This document shows positions 1 through 11,112 of a stretch of DNA of 64,000 bases, one piece after another; positions within the stretch are counted from its first letter, which is position 1, and each line of letters opens with the position of its first letter. This DNA comes from Chamaecrista fasciculata. Its lineage: Eukaryota; Streptophyta; Magnoliopsida; Fabales; Fabaceae. Where the stretch lies: positions 62,001-126,000 of the forward strand of contig QANZ01023311.1 in assembly GCA_003254925.1 (NCBI GenBank), in the 5' to 3' direction. A program made the position numbers and the translations under genes. A model generated the notes under the pieces. It had not been told where the DNA came from. It did no database searches and was given only the letters and a program-made list of their open reading frames with translations.

Positions 1-159
1 TCCTAATTAAAATTGAAAAACAAGATAAAGTTGTTGCCGATAATGTATTGAAAAAAATTAGTCAAAGGATGAAATTGACCAAAATGTAAAATATTGGAGA
101 CAAAATTGAAAGTTAATGTAAAGTTTGGGGACTAAAAGAGCCATTTGCCTTACTTTTTT

Positions 160-815
160 GGGTAAATTACATTTTAGTACCCTTTGTTTTGGCCCAATGT
201 CACTTGGTACCTTAAGAGTCAAAAAGTGACATTTCAGTACCATATACTTTTCGGCATTAACACAAAGGAGCCATGTGGTTTAATTTCATGAACATTAAAT
301 AGAAAGTGTTGACGTAACTCAATCTCAGTTTTTACTGTATCTTGGTCGTCGGTTTCTATTTCAATGTTAAATATTCAATTTAGTCCTCAAGCTTCAGCTT
401 TCTAACGGCATCGCCATCCATTGTCTGATCACTGTTTAGAATTGAAGCCCTCAACATTGTCGCATTCTTCTTACTATGCTTAAACGTCAAAATCGTCAGT
501 GTTGTGACCAAAACAGAACAAATGAGAAAGTTTGAGAATGAAAATGATGAAACAAAAAATAATTTTATAACCAAAATGAAACTTACCCATAATTTTAGGA
601 CTAAAATGAGTACTTAACTGTAATAGTAACTAACGGTTGAGATACAAAAGAAACAAATGGCTATGATACAATAGAAATCATCAACTAAAATAAAGTTGAA
701 ACCAATAGCTGAGATTGAGACTCACAGGGCTCCTTTGTGTTAATGAAAAAAGGAGAGATACTGAAATGTCATTTTTTTTTTCTCTTAGAATACTAAAGTA
801 AAATGTGGCTAAACC
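160..815. repeat. Long-TIR foldback MITE
   Basis: The two ends are inverted copies of each other for roughly 120 bp: the left end reads GGGTAAATTACATTTTAGTA and the right end is its diverged reverse complement. The interior (about 330-710) is unrelated single-copy-looking AT-rich DNA. No clear target-site duplication was found, so the ends are approximate. The family is most like the Mutator-type MITEs elsewhere in the window. No coding capacity is seen. Confidence 0.55.
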
Positions 816-2357
816 ATCGGCTCCAAAATATAATGTATCCTTATTTTTTTGTGTAATATCCACAAACGTTGTTATGAGTTATGAAAAAATGAAAGTGAAA
901 CGAACTTATTATATATATATATATATAATTTGACAAAATATATTTTTTCTTAGTGCACCAACTTTTCACTGTCCTTTTTTATTCATTAAAAAAAAGCCTT
1001 TTCACTGTCCTAACGAATTTGTAGTTACTTCAGAATTATATTTTATGTTATTTAGTCACAACTCAAAAGTATCATCTAAAAATAATTTAAGAAGTTTCAA
1101 TGCAACATCTTAAATTATGATAAAATCTAATAATTAATGTTCACTTTAATTTATTGCATACATTTGTTTGCTCATGTAAATGCGACCTAGTTTAATTATA
1201 CAATTAAAAGATTTTATTAGTATAAATATAAATTTATTCTAAGTGATAAGAGATTCAATATTATTTAAACAAAATTTCGAATACGAAATCTTGTAAATAT
1301 AATTATCATCCATAAAAGACTTTTTTATCATAATATGTTGTAACAACATCTTAAAGACTAGGTGATAATAAAAGAAAATGACTATACTAATATAAAATTT
1401 GTATATTTGCATTAATAAAATCAGTTTAAAATAATCATACCATTTTATGATTAGTGAACATAATAACAAGGCGAAGAATTTTACTTAAATTCTTCACTAT
1501 AAAAGACAATGAAATGAAGAATCTTGAAAAAAAAAAAATAAGCACATTGACCTATCCTAAGGGCTAATAACAGGTCCCCTTAAAGAAAGCACGTTGCATT
1601 GCAAGCTAGCTAAAAAGCTAATATAGCTTTCCAATTGCTGGTGGCATGAGAACAAAATTAGCAAGATAGTGAATTGTTGAAGGCCAAAGTTACAAGCGAT
1701 ACTTAAAAATCTATTGACTAGCACGTGGACCCTTGCCTAGTCTCAGACTTGTGAATCAATTATATAATGGCACGAAAGATGTATGCTCTGAGGGGTCCCA
1801 TTAAAATTGAATCACAATCACTGTGACAGTTTGATTATGAAGAGCAAGTGAGACCCTGCATGTGTGAATAAATTGAATTCCCCAACCAAAAAAATAAAAG
1901 AAAAAAAAAGAGAAAGAGAAAGAGAAGGAAAGGAACAGGGTGCAGTAATTTGTACTTGCGAAATGAGTGAGAATTGATTCAGTTCATGACAATTCAGAGA
2001 GTACAGCTAGCGAAGATGTGTCCCTATCATTCTGTCAATATTAATTTCAGAGACAGTCACTAGTCCACGTAAATTTTGTGCAGGGTGAAAAATAATGTAA
2101 CAAGCAGTGTTGATGAATTTACTTGAATTATAGTATAATTCAATTTTTAAATTTATAGTATAATTCAAAAAATATAATTAAATTTACTTGAATTATTTTA
2201 AAAATTATATTATTATTATGTATTTGTATAAATATTATAAAAGGGTTTTAACATTCAAAACTTTTAATTTATTTTTTAAATATATATATATAATTAAAAA
2301 ATTAGGCTAAACTTATTAAAAGAATAAATAAATTAAATATAACTTCCGGGGAGATAA
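816..2357. other. Intergenic, no gene seen
   Basis: AT-rich sequence with short (AT)n and poly-A runs. No conserved reading frame, RNA gene or clear repeat boundary was recognised. Confidence 0.5.
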
Positions 2358-2366
2358 TAAATATTA

Positions 2367-2808
2367 GGTCAAAGTGTGGTTTTGATCTCATAACTTTTGT
2401 TAAGGTCTCAATTTAGTTCCATAACTTCTTTTGTTGCACCTTTAGTCCCATATCTTTTCCTCAAATTGCAGATTTGGTCATGTGTTACACTTGTGGTCCC
2501 ATATCTTTGACTCATGTTGCAGAATTGGTCCTATATCTTTTAGTTAAATTGCAGAATTGGTCTCATATCTTTGGACAAGGTGCAGAATTAATCTGATATC
2601 TTTGGATCAAATGATACTGGCAATGAAACTTTTTGCAAAGATATGAGACTAATTTTGCAACCTAACCAAAAGATATGAGACCAAAAGTGATACAGGACCA
2701 AATCTGTAACTTTTTACAAAGATATAAGACAAAAAATGCAAAAAAAAAAAGTTATGAGACCAAATTGGAACCTGAACAAAAGTTATGAACCAAAAGTGCA
2801 CTTTGACC
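2367..2808. mobile_element. Mutator-like MITE with 9-bp TSD
   Basis: The termini are GGTCAAAG and CTTTGACC, with inverted ends of about 35 bp or more built from repeated 'ggtcccatatctttt' type blocks. A perfect 9-bp direct repeat TAAATATTA flanks the element at 2358-2366 and 2809-2817. A 9-bp duplication is the hallmark of Mutator-like transposition. There is no coding capacity. It is closely related to 15836-16281. Confidence 0.8.
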
Positions 2809-3401
2809 TAAATATTATTTACCTTACCTCGGGAAAGGACAAGGTGACTGTAATTTTGCAAATGCAAAAGCTGCCATAAATTTTGGGCTCACTTCCATTA
2901 ACCAGACCTGTCAGAAGTGGTGACTTGATTGTCACAACTGATCACAAGCGTATTAAAGTAAATACATACAAATTAAAAAAATGATTGGCTCACCTAGAAC
3001 GAAAAGAAAAATGACATAAAAAGACTAAACAGACCTATTGAAAATAATAAAAATACTTGAGAAATGCTTATTCATTTATAACTCTACTATATTTAATAAG
3101 GATAAAATGATAAACAAATAATTAATGCTATCTTAAATTTGTAAAACATCAGATATTTTAGGAAAAAAAAATTCTAAATACAACACAAGGGATCAAGATT
3201 TGGCTAAGTGCTTTTGTTTGAATTGTTCTAACTTCTAACGATAATATAATCTTTCCCGTTTACTGATTTACACAAGCATATAACATTGCGGTGAGTGGAC
3301 TTATGGATAAGCCACACTTTACCACAGCAAGAAGGTTACAGGCTACAGCAGCTTCCGTGTTGGAAAAAATAGAGAATCATTGCAGAGCACAAATTTACAC
3401 T

Positions 3402-6400
3402 CTATGCTGAGGTTAGCCCCTCAGGAAGGGATTCATTATCTGGAACAGGTGAAAGAAACTTTCGACAAGCATAAAACACTGCTGAATGGAAGCCAGTTGG
3501 GTTATCAATGAACACAAAGTGTCCACCCTGCAACAAGAAACAGAGTTCATTAGTTCAAATGAAAAGAAATAAACTTATTTTTTGGTCATTAAATTTGTTC
3601 TAAAAATACAGTTTAGCCTCTAAATATTGAAAATATGATTTTGGGTTTATGATTTTTTTTTATGAACAATGACTATTTGTCTCTTAAAGGTTATTAACAG
3701 AGATTAAATAATTGATACTTGTAAAAAATCAGGAGCCAAAAGACGTATTTTAAATATTCAGGGACTAAATTATAGTTTTACAATAAATTTGAAGACTAAA
3801 AAGAAACTTTCACACTGAAATATTCAGGGACTAAATTATAGTTTTAGAATAAATGGAGAATGTTGCGCTACCTGAGGAACCCTGATGATTTCACATGGAA
3901 CCTTCATTTGCTTGCGAGCTTCTTGGGCCCCAGTATAATTCATCCAGTCTTGGAAGCCATAAATGAAAGTGGTTGGCACCTTCCACTCAGAGGCACTGTA
4001 ACGCCAGGAGAAGAATTGAGTATAAAACACATTTCACAAACCAAATAATACATGCATCAAGAATTTGAACCACACACCCTGGGCTAGAGCCCATGTGCCA
4101 GCAAATTTTCTTTTGCAGTCTAATTTTCAAACTTGGGCATAAGTGTATAATAACGTTAGAATTGGTCATCCGTGAGAAGTACACGGATCCGAGGAAAGTT
4201 TCATTTTGCCTCAAGCTCTTTCAAATTTTTGTTTTTGACGTCTGACTGCTATTTGTTCTTACTATATGATTTATGAAATACAAGACATTTCCAATAAAGC
4301 CTGACATGATTGTTACATATACAGGTCAAGGTATATTGCGTCCTGAAGATAACATATCAAAATTTCTAACAAATTTCAGTTCCATGATAGTATAGTAAGA
4401 GAACAGCATTTGATTCCACAAAATCATCTAAGACAGAAGGCATGAATTCAATATAGCTGAGCTGAAATATATAGCCAAAGGAAAAGGAGGTCACCAAACC
4501 TGTGAAGAAGGGGCATCTTTGTAAAAGCTCCAAACGAAAAAATATATTTCAAGCACAGCTCTCCACTAGCTTTGGCCGCTAAAGTGTGGTACATGTAATC
4601 TACAAGAAAAAGAAACCAACAATTGGAACGTACTCTTCCATCTAAACTACAATGAAAGTATCATCTTGCTATACCTGTCAGCAAATTGGACTCGTCTTCA
4701 GTCAATACTTCGCCAATTGAACGTGTACCAAACCTAGAACTTGTATATTTGCGGACAACATTAGGACCCCAAGGACCTAAACCTCTGCCACAAACATATA
4801 AACATATTAAACAAAGATAAATTTCATTTTATAAAATGTTCATCATATTACATACCGTGAGATAAATGCTAATTATTCAGTAATTATTTTGTGATTACTC
4901 TATAATTATCTAGATTTATTAGGAGCTGAATTTTAGGAGTTAGGGTTAAAACTACCTAGGATCAAGGGATCATACTGATTTCTTCTCTGACTTTTGTATC
5001 TATAAACAGCTGTAGTTTTCTGTGCCCAATAATCTAAGTAAGGAATAAAAAAAAAATCAGAATTGCTTCATCCTGTGTTTGTGTTCTGTTTCCCACACAT
5101 ATACACAACCCAAAAAGAGAAAAATGAAGGCACTATAGTAACATACAGTAAATCCAGGGGTGAACAAAAGTGACGCATTGGTATTAATCCGCAAATTGGT
5201 TTACTAATGGTTTGCAACCGCTAACCCCCCGAAAATAAGCCCCCGATGAAAGTAACTATAATGAACAAATCAGTATCAATGGCTTCAAAATGATATTTAA
5301 AATTTGAAATCCATCATCTACTAAAGTGAAAATACGAGTCCTTCAGTAACGACACCATTAGAAATGGATTAAATTTATTTATTTATTTAGATTATGATGT
5401 GGGTGAATATACGCATCAATAGTTGCAACCACAATATTCTAATAATAAAATCATACATAATAACCAAACAGCCTTTCCGAAGACAGTCAGAGGAGAAAAG
5501 CAAATATATATATATATATATATATATATAACATGAAGCAGGCGTGATTCAACAAGATTAGCACAAGAACAAAAGGAAAAAAAAATGGAAGATTATATCT
5601 TTTCTGATGTCTCATTCATCTAAGCTATCTAAAAATTAAATATGCAAACATTACACATAGGAAGGGACAAAGTAATTTTACCTCACAATTTTTTGTGGTG
5701 TAAAATTAGACTCCCAAAGATGGCTCAAAATAGCTCCTTTCCATGTTACTCTGAATTGTTTAACCCACTCAGCGTTGACGTCTGATTCTGACGAAAACCC
5801 AGCAGGTCCCACCAAAATCAAATGTTTTACATGCTCAGGGTGCTATGTTCAAATAATTAAATTATACATCAGAATATTTATAAAAAATGAAACAAAAACA
5901 TATAGGTATTTAGCATTAGAATGCGATGTGGGAAGATAATCACCTTGAGTGCATATTTAGCAGCAACATAACCACCAAAAGAATGTCCAAGTAGTATAAA
6001 ATTGCTCAGGTTTTTTGCTTTCCTCCATTCCTCAAGAGAATCAATAAACCATGACTCAGTTTCTGTAACAACACAGATAAATATAAGAAGTTGCAAGTAC
6101 TTTCCAACTTTAATAACAACTATAATGACTCTATTCCAAACTAAATCTAGCATTGCATCCTATCTTATGACAACTAACCTTCGGTGCTTCTGCATGTAAA
6201 GTCAGGTCTGCTTGATCCACCCCAACTGCAAACAAGGTTTCAGGGGAAGGAGTAAGACAAAACATACAGGCCTCGACCTAACATCCCATCTCCCTCAAAA
6301 TAGAGTTAGGATATCAATCATTGAACCAGTACATCTTGGACAAAATGAAAAAAACCTTAAAGGACTCAATTACATCATGAAGAAAAGAATCCCATGGGGA

Positions 6401-7430
6401 AAGAACAATGTACACAGTAAATGACCTAAACAAGGACTCACATTTTTCATTTTATAACATATGGCATGTCGGCTCTTTAAAAAAGAAAAACAAGGTTAAT
6501 GACACCTAATAATTCAATTTTCTGTATCCATTTTACTTCAATTAAACCAGACAAACCATTAAACGCTCATAAAAGTAGTTCTTGGCAAGATGAAGGAAAT
6601 TCAATCTGCAAACACAAAACTTTAGGGTCAAGAGAAGCATAGCTCACCCAAGTTGATCAATAGCAATGACTCTGAAACGACTAGCCAAAGCATCAAAATT
6701 ACGGAAAAAGAAACCCTGGGAAGCACCATATCCATGAACCATTACAAGCGTAGGAGAATTTTCTTTGCTGTCAAATGTAACAGTGTTAATAAACCTTGGT
6801 TCATTGCTTGATGAACGGAACCACCTAACTTTTGACCCTGGTGGACCAGAGCCTATATTAACCAGTTCTTGAACATAAGGAGTCCTGTGAAACAAGCCAT
6901 AGCAATCCTAAATGAATACCAGATTAGCAGGCATAAGTTATAAATGATTATATATTAGGCCCAACGCACTTCCATATACTTATTAAGATCACACAAGAGA
7001 ACCAATTTTGGCATTTCATCATATGGCAGTTAAATGATCACTTCTCAAGACAAATTGTAAAGATTCCCGAACAAATTCTAATGATATCGAAATATCAAAG
7101 ATGAAATTATCCCAAAAGCAAGTAGGCAGTTAGAGATAAAAAACCCTGATATTTGAATTTTCGATGGGAAATCACATGACTGAGAGAAGTCCAAAAATCT
7201 ATGCGAGAACTCTTTCCCCCAATAATTTTGCCGACAAAAGTTAGGGTTTTGGAGGAACAAAAGAAGGAAATGATTAATTACTTGATAAGGGAGAGAAGAC
7301 GCTTCTCGGCAGCGATGATGTGATCAGTGGAAGTAGGAATCCAACGAAGAACAGAAGGCCAGAAGCTTCTGGTTTTTGAAACAGTACAAGGCGAAGATCC
7401 TAGGTCGGCCGTTTTTATCTCTTCCGCCAT
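3402..7430 (-). CDS. Alpha/beta hydrolase of ABHD5/CGI-58 type (lysophosphatidate acyltransferase/lipase), At4g24160-like
   Basis: Nine exons on the minus strand: 7430-7282, 6884-6648, 6225-6179, 6062-5944, 5842-5682, 4784-4675, 4599-4500, 3995-3872 and 3527-3402 (stop TAG). All junctions are GT-AG and phases join cleanly to 390 aa. The protein follows the Arabidopsis At4g24160 product, as I remember it, almost residue by residue. Visible motifs are an oxyanion-side HGYG at 100-103, the nucleophile elbow GHSFGG with Ser172, a candidate acid Asp324 in GFQDWM, and HFVFID at 352-357 with catalytic His352, which is also the acyltransferase-type HX4D box. Known members are soluble enzymes combining lysophosphatidic acid acyltransferase with phospholipase and triacylglycerol lipase activity, and act in lipid homeostasis. 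I chose the MAEEIKTAD start; an in-frame ATG lies 26 codons upstream but adds unconserved residues. The family identity is secure; the exact substrate is inferred. Confidence 0.93.
3560..3860. repeat. MITE remnant in last intron of the hydrolase gene
   Basis: This AT-rich block in the intron between exons 8 and 9 carries inverted 'gactaaattatagtttta' type ends, and that end motif occurs twice in direct orientation (about 3750-3790 and 3820-3855). It looks like a degraded member of the window's 'ggtccctaaat' MITEs. No target-site duplication was identified. Confidence 0.4.
5503..5530. repeat. (AT)n microsatellite
   Basis: About 14 uninterrupted AT dinucleotides, lying in the intron between exons 5 and 6 of the alpha/beta hydrolase gene. 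Confidence 0.9.
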
Positions 7431-7699
7431 TCTGATTATCGAACTCGACCAACGAGACCGAATTAAGGTCATAAAACAGCAATTATATAAGAGCAGACGA
7501 TTAATCAATCAATACTCTGATCTATCTCCGATGAAAACCACTTATCTTCGAGTTTTTATCGCGCAATTTGAAGATCAGATAGCTTGAAGAATAGCTGGTT
7601 GATTGCGCCTCACGCCAGAACAAAATTTGACCAACGAAGAAGGCGAATCTGAAAGATGAAGAAAAGAAGCACTAAGAATGATCAAACATAGTCGGCGGA

Positions 7700-7707
7700 A
7701 TATATAG
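7700..7707 (-). promoter_or_regulatory. Candidate TATA box of the hydrolase gene
   Basis: The minus strand reads CTATATA about 270 nt upstream of the chosen ATG, with a CCAAT-type motif at 7710-7716 further upstream. This would imply a 5' leader of about 240 nt. It is a weak positional prediction. Confidence 0.3.
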
Positions 7708-7826
7708 CAATAACCATAGCCAATCATTTTTACTATTTTGACTTTCTTGCCTACGCGCGCAGTGACGCATTCGTTGTGGTCGGTGGGGGAATGGGAACAA
7801 GTGGTAATGTATCGCAGCGTCAAAAC

Positions 7827-8235
7827 TATACTGCAAAAAACTGGGTAATCAAATCGGTGGAAGGTTCGGGTCACTCGTTCAATAGTTCAACCACTAGTTG
7901 AGCCGGTTTACTTAAAAAATACATTTCAAATATACATTATTCATTAAATACACATTAATATATTGCAATAATTTAAATATAAAGTAAATATTAAACACTT
8001 TAGTACCTTTGGAGTTATTTTGCAATTTTAACCATAACAAGTTTTGTAAAAATTACATATTGACCCCAAAATTTTTTTAAAGTTTTCATTTTAGTCCATC
8101 TATAATATGTATCCAGGGACTAATTTGTAATTTTTTGAAAATTTTTTGGGGTCAATATGTAATTTTGCAAACTTTGGTGGGTCAAGCCGGTTCACCGGTC
8201 GGACCGCCCGGTCCGGTCCGATTTTTTGCACTATG
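7827..8235. mobile_element. hAT-like MITE with 8-bp TSD
   Basis: The ends are inverted: TATACTGCAAAAAA on the left and the reverse complement of CATAGTGCAAAAAA on the right, the right one followed inward by a CGGTCCGG-rich segment. Flanking 8-bp repeats are GTCAAAAC (7819-7826) and GTCGAAAC (8236-8243), matching at 7 of 8. That length is typical of hAT elements. An inner inverted pair (about 8017-8175) gives a second-level foldback. It sits about 400 bp upstream of the hydrolase start codon. Confidence 0.62.
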
Positions 8236-8243
8236 GTCGAAAC

Positions 8244-9330
8244 CTTGATTCTGATTTTTTAAAAAAAAAACGAAAGTTGTTATAAATAATTAATTTTTTT
8301 TAACAATCTTTAGTTTCTTGTATATATGACTCTATATATTTATTAGGTATATTTCTCTCATTTATATTTTCTAACCTATAAATAAGGCTTTGAGAGTTGA
8401 TGTAAAGATTGATATGAGTTGAATATTAAGAATCATTCTCCTCTCTTACTTTTCTCTCTACTTTGAATATTCATATTTCATATATTTTATTACAAAAGTT
8501 TTATAACGGAGAAAAAGAATGTTTGATTAAATAGTAGAATCCTCTTCACAATGTAAATTGCATATTTAATAATTTTTTGCATTACGAAGATTTCATTTTT
8601 TAGAAAATAAAACGTGTTTAATTATTTAATATATAAATCATTTATTTATTAATAAACGATTTTTTCTATTAAAATGTAAATGACAAGGGTTAAATCAATT
8701 ACAATTAAAAATAATAACTCCGTCCATAGCTATTTTGCAAGGGTTTGAGTTTGACTTATGGCCTATAGGTTTGTCCTAATATAATATAAATTGGTTAGAT
8801 TATAAAAACAGTAAAATTCTCACATCAAATAACTATAGTTATATTTTTAAATTTTAAATCTAAAACTCTTGGTTAAATTTTTTTTGTTAAAAAACTCTTG
8901 GTTAAATTAAATTCATAGATCCACGGCCACGCGCTTGGTTAAATTACCATACATTTATACTGAAGAGAATTAATATAAAAATTTAATTCTTAATTCAAAT
9001 TACATTTTATTTCCTTACATTGCATTCACATTTCATATTAAAGAGAAGAAAAGAGATTAAATAGATATATATTCAAATATAAATATAAAATATCAATAAA
9101 TTTTGATTCTCTTTTCCAGACTTCTATTATTCTCTGTGGCCAAGAAAAAAAGTTGTGTATTCTCAATCCACTCGGAAGAATAGGTAATGGACGGCTAAGG
9201 ATATAATTACAAGAAAAAAATAAATTGAAGAATTTCAATAATGTAAATTGTAAAGATACATAATACTTTATCCAGAGAGAAGGTTATAAAACTGAGTAAA
9301 ATTGCTGAATCGACGATGGCGATAATCAAT
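8244..9330. other. Intergenic, no gene seen
   Basis: AT-rich sequence without a recognisable coding region, RNA gene or well-defined repeat boundary. Confidence 0.5.
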
Positions 9331-9339
9331 GTTGGTGAC

Positions 9340-10495
9340 AATCTCAACCCATTATCCATCAATCCAACTAACCCATTCACAAAATTAACCAACCCAATCC
9401 AACATATTTAGATAATGAATCGAGATGAATTGGGTCTAAAATTGATCCATTAAAATTTGGGTTGGGTTGGGTAAAACCCATGTGTTACCCAATCCAACTC
9501 AAATTTACATGAGTGGGGATAGCACTGTCAAAACGGGCTTAGGCCCGCGGGCCGGCCCGGCCCGCCCGCTAAATGGGCAGGCTTGGGCTAAAAAATTTGG
9601 CTCGTTTAAAAACGGGCCTAAACGGTCCGGCCCGTTTAGCCCGTGGACTAAACGGTCCGGCCCGTTTAGGCCCGTTTACATTTTTTAAAAAAAATTTGCA
9701 TGTAAAAATGTTTAGGCCCGCGGGCCGGCCCGGCCCGCCCGCTAAATGGGCGGGCTTGGGTTTAAAAAATTTGGCCCGTTTAGCCCGTGGCCCGTAACGG
9801 GCCGGGGCGGGCCGGGCCGGCCCGTTTAACAGTGCTAAGTGGGGAATATGAATTTCATAAAGTTTTGCAAAAATTACAAAATACCCTCAAGTAATTTTAA
9901 AATTTACAAAAATGTCCCTAAACCATAATATTTCAGGACTAAAATGAAAATTATAAAAAAAAATTTGGACCAAAATTGGAATTTTGAAAAATATTGAAAA
10001 AAGGATAAAATTATATATTAGTCCTAAATTTGAAAAAAAAATGCATTTTAGTCCCACCAAACTGTGAGTTCAGTGGAAAGAAGTTGAATTTTACAAATTT
10101 TTGCAAAAATCACGAAATGCCCCTAAATATTTTCAAAATTTACAAAAAAAGTCCCTAGATCATGATATTTGAGGACTAAAATGAAAATTTTTAAAAATAA
10201 TTGGGGTCAAAATGTAATTTTAAAAATAAGAAAAATGTGGAAATTGCAAATTTATCCAAAATCTGAAAAAAGAAAACTATTTAGTCTTAAATTTGAATAA
10301 TTAAAAATAATTCTCATTAATTAATTTATAAATTAAATAATATTTAAGATAGGTTCATAGGTTGAGTTGGATCAACTCTTAATTTTATAGGTTATGACTC
10401 ACCCATGACGCATTTAGAAAATAAAAATGGATCATTGACTCATTTATAACCCAACCCAAAACAAACCCAACCCAACTATTTGCCATTGGGAAACC
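9340..10495. repeat. Pro-Thr-like 'CCAACCC' repeat block, host of a younger insertion
   Basis: Sequences rich in CAACCCA and its complement TGGGTTG face each other at about 9340-9510 and 10340-10490, as expected for the two ends of an older foldback element. A GC-rich hAT-like MITE (9520-9837) sits inside it. Two similar sub-blocks follow (about 9850-10030 and 10070-10240), each a diverged 'tgcaaaaattacaaaatgcccc' copy. The boundaries are uncertain. Confidence 0.4.
9520..9837. mobile_element. GC-rich hAT-like MITE with perfect 8-bp TSD
   Basis: The terminal inverted repeats are TAGCACTG and CAGTGCTA, continuing inward as CAAAACGGGC and GCCCGTTT. A perfect 8-bp direct repeat AGTGGGGA flanks it (9512-9519 and 9838-9845). 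The interior is extremely GC-rich for this window and contains a direct duplication of a roughly 50-bp unit rich in GGCCCG (9539-9590 and 9712-9761). It is non-coding. Confidence 0.82.
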
Positions 10496-11112
10496 AAAAA
10501 AAAGAAAGAAATTGAAAGACAATATTAATAAGTTATGATATAGTTATGAAGACAATGAAGCATATTCCTTTCATACAGTATGGGAAATATAGCCCAAATA
10601 CAAGTAAAAAAGAGCCTATATTTATGAAAGAGCAAGAGATCGACAGGTTGCAACCTTTTGTTGATTTCCTGATTGCTTTTCTTTAATTTCTCTTTTCTGC
10701 TGAGATACTTACTGAATTAGAGAGTTTGGCAGAGGTATAATTCACTTCTATATATTCTCTATACTATGTAATTCTGTTATGTATTTCCTTACTAGAGTGT
10801 GGGTGCCTACCTATCATATTACAATCTTTTTTTCCAAAAGCTTCACTTTTTCACCCATTGATGAATTATATGAACTTTATAAAATGCCAGTACTTGGTTT
10901 GTTGTTCCACATCAGGTTTCCCTTCTACAAAGAAAACAGGATAGCAATGAACAAAAAACAAACAACAATCAAATGACAATTCTATTATATTGAATACCTT
11001 CTTTACTACAATACAAATCCTGGCCATCAGGATCTAAGTCCATATATATCAAGTACCTGTGGGAAGAAACAATGAGTTAAGATAGGATACCCATATAGTA
11101 AATGCCATCAAG

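Noticed and set aside
9467-9797. Pro/Gly/Arg-rich frames at the GC-rich island
   Set aside because: They are produced by the GGCCCG-rich hAT-like MITE; there are no introns, start context or family match.
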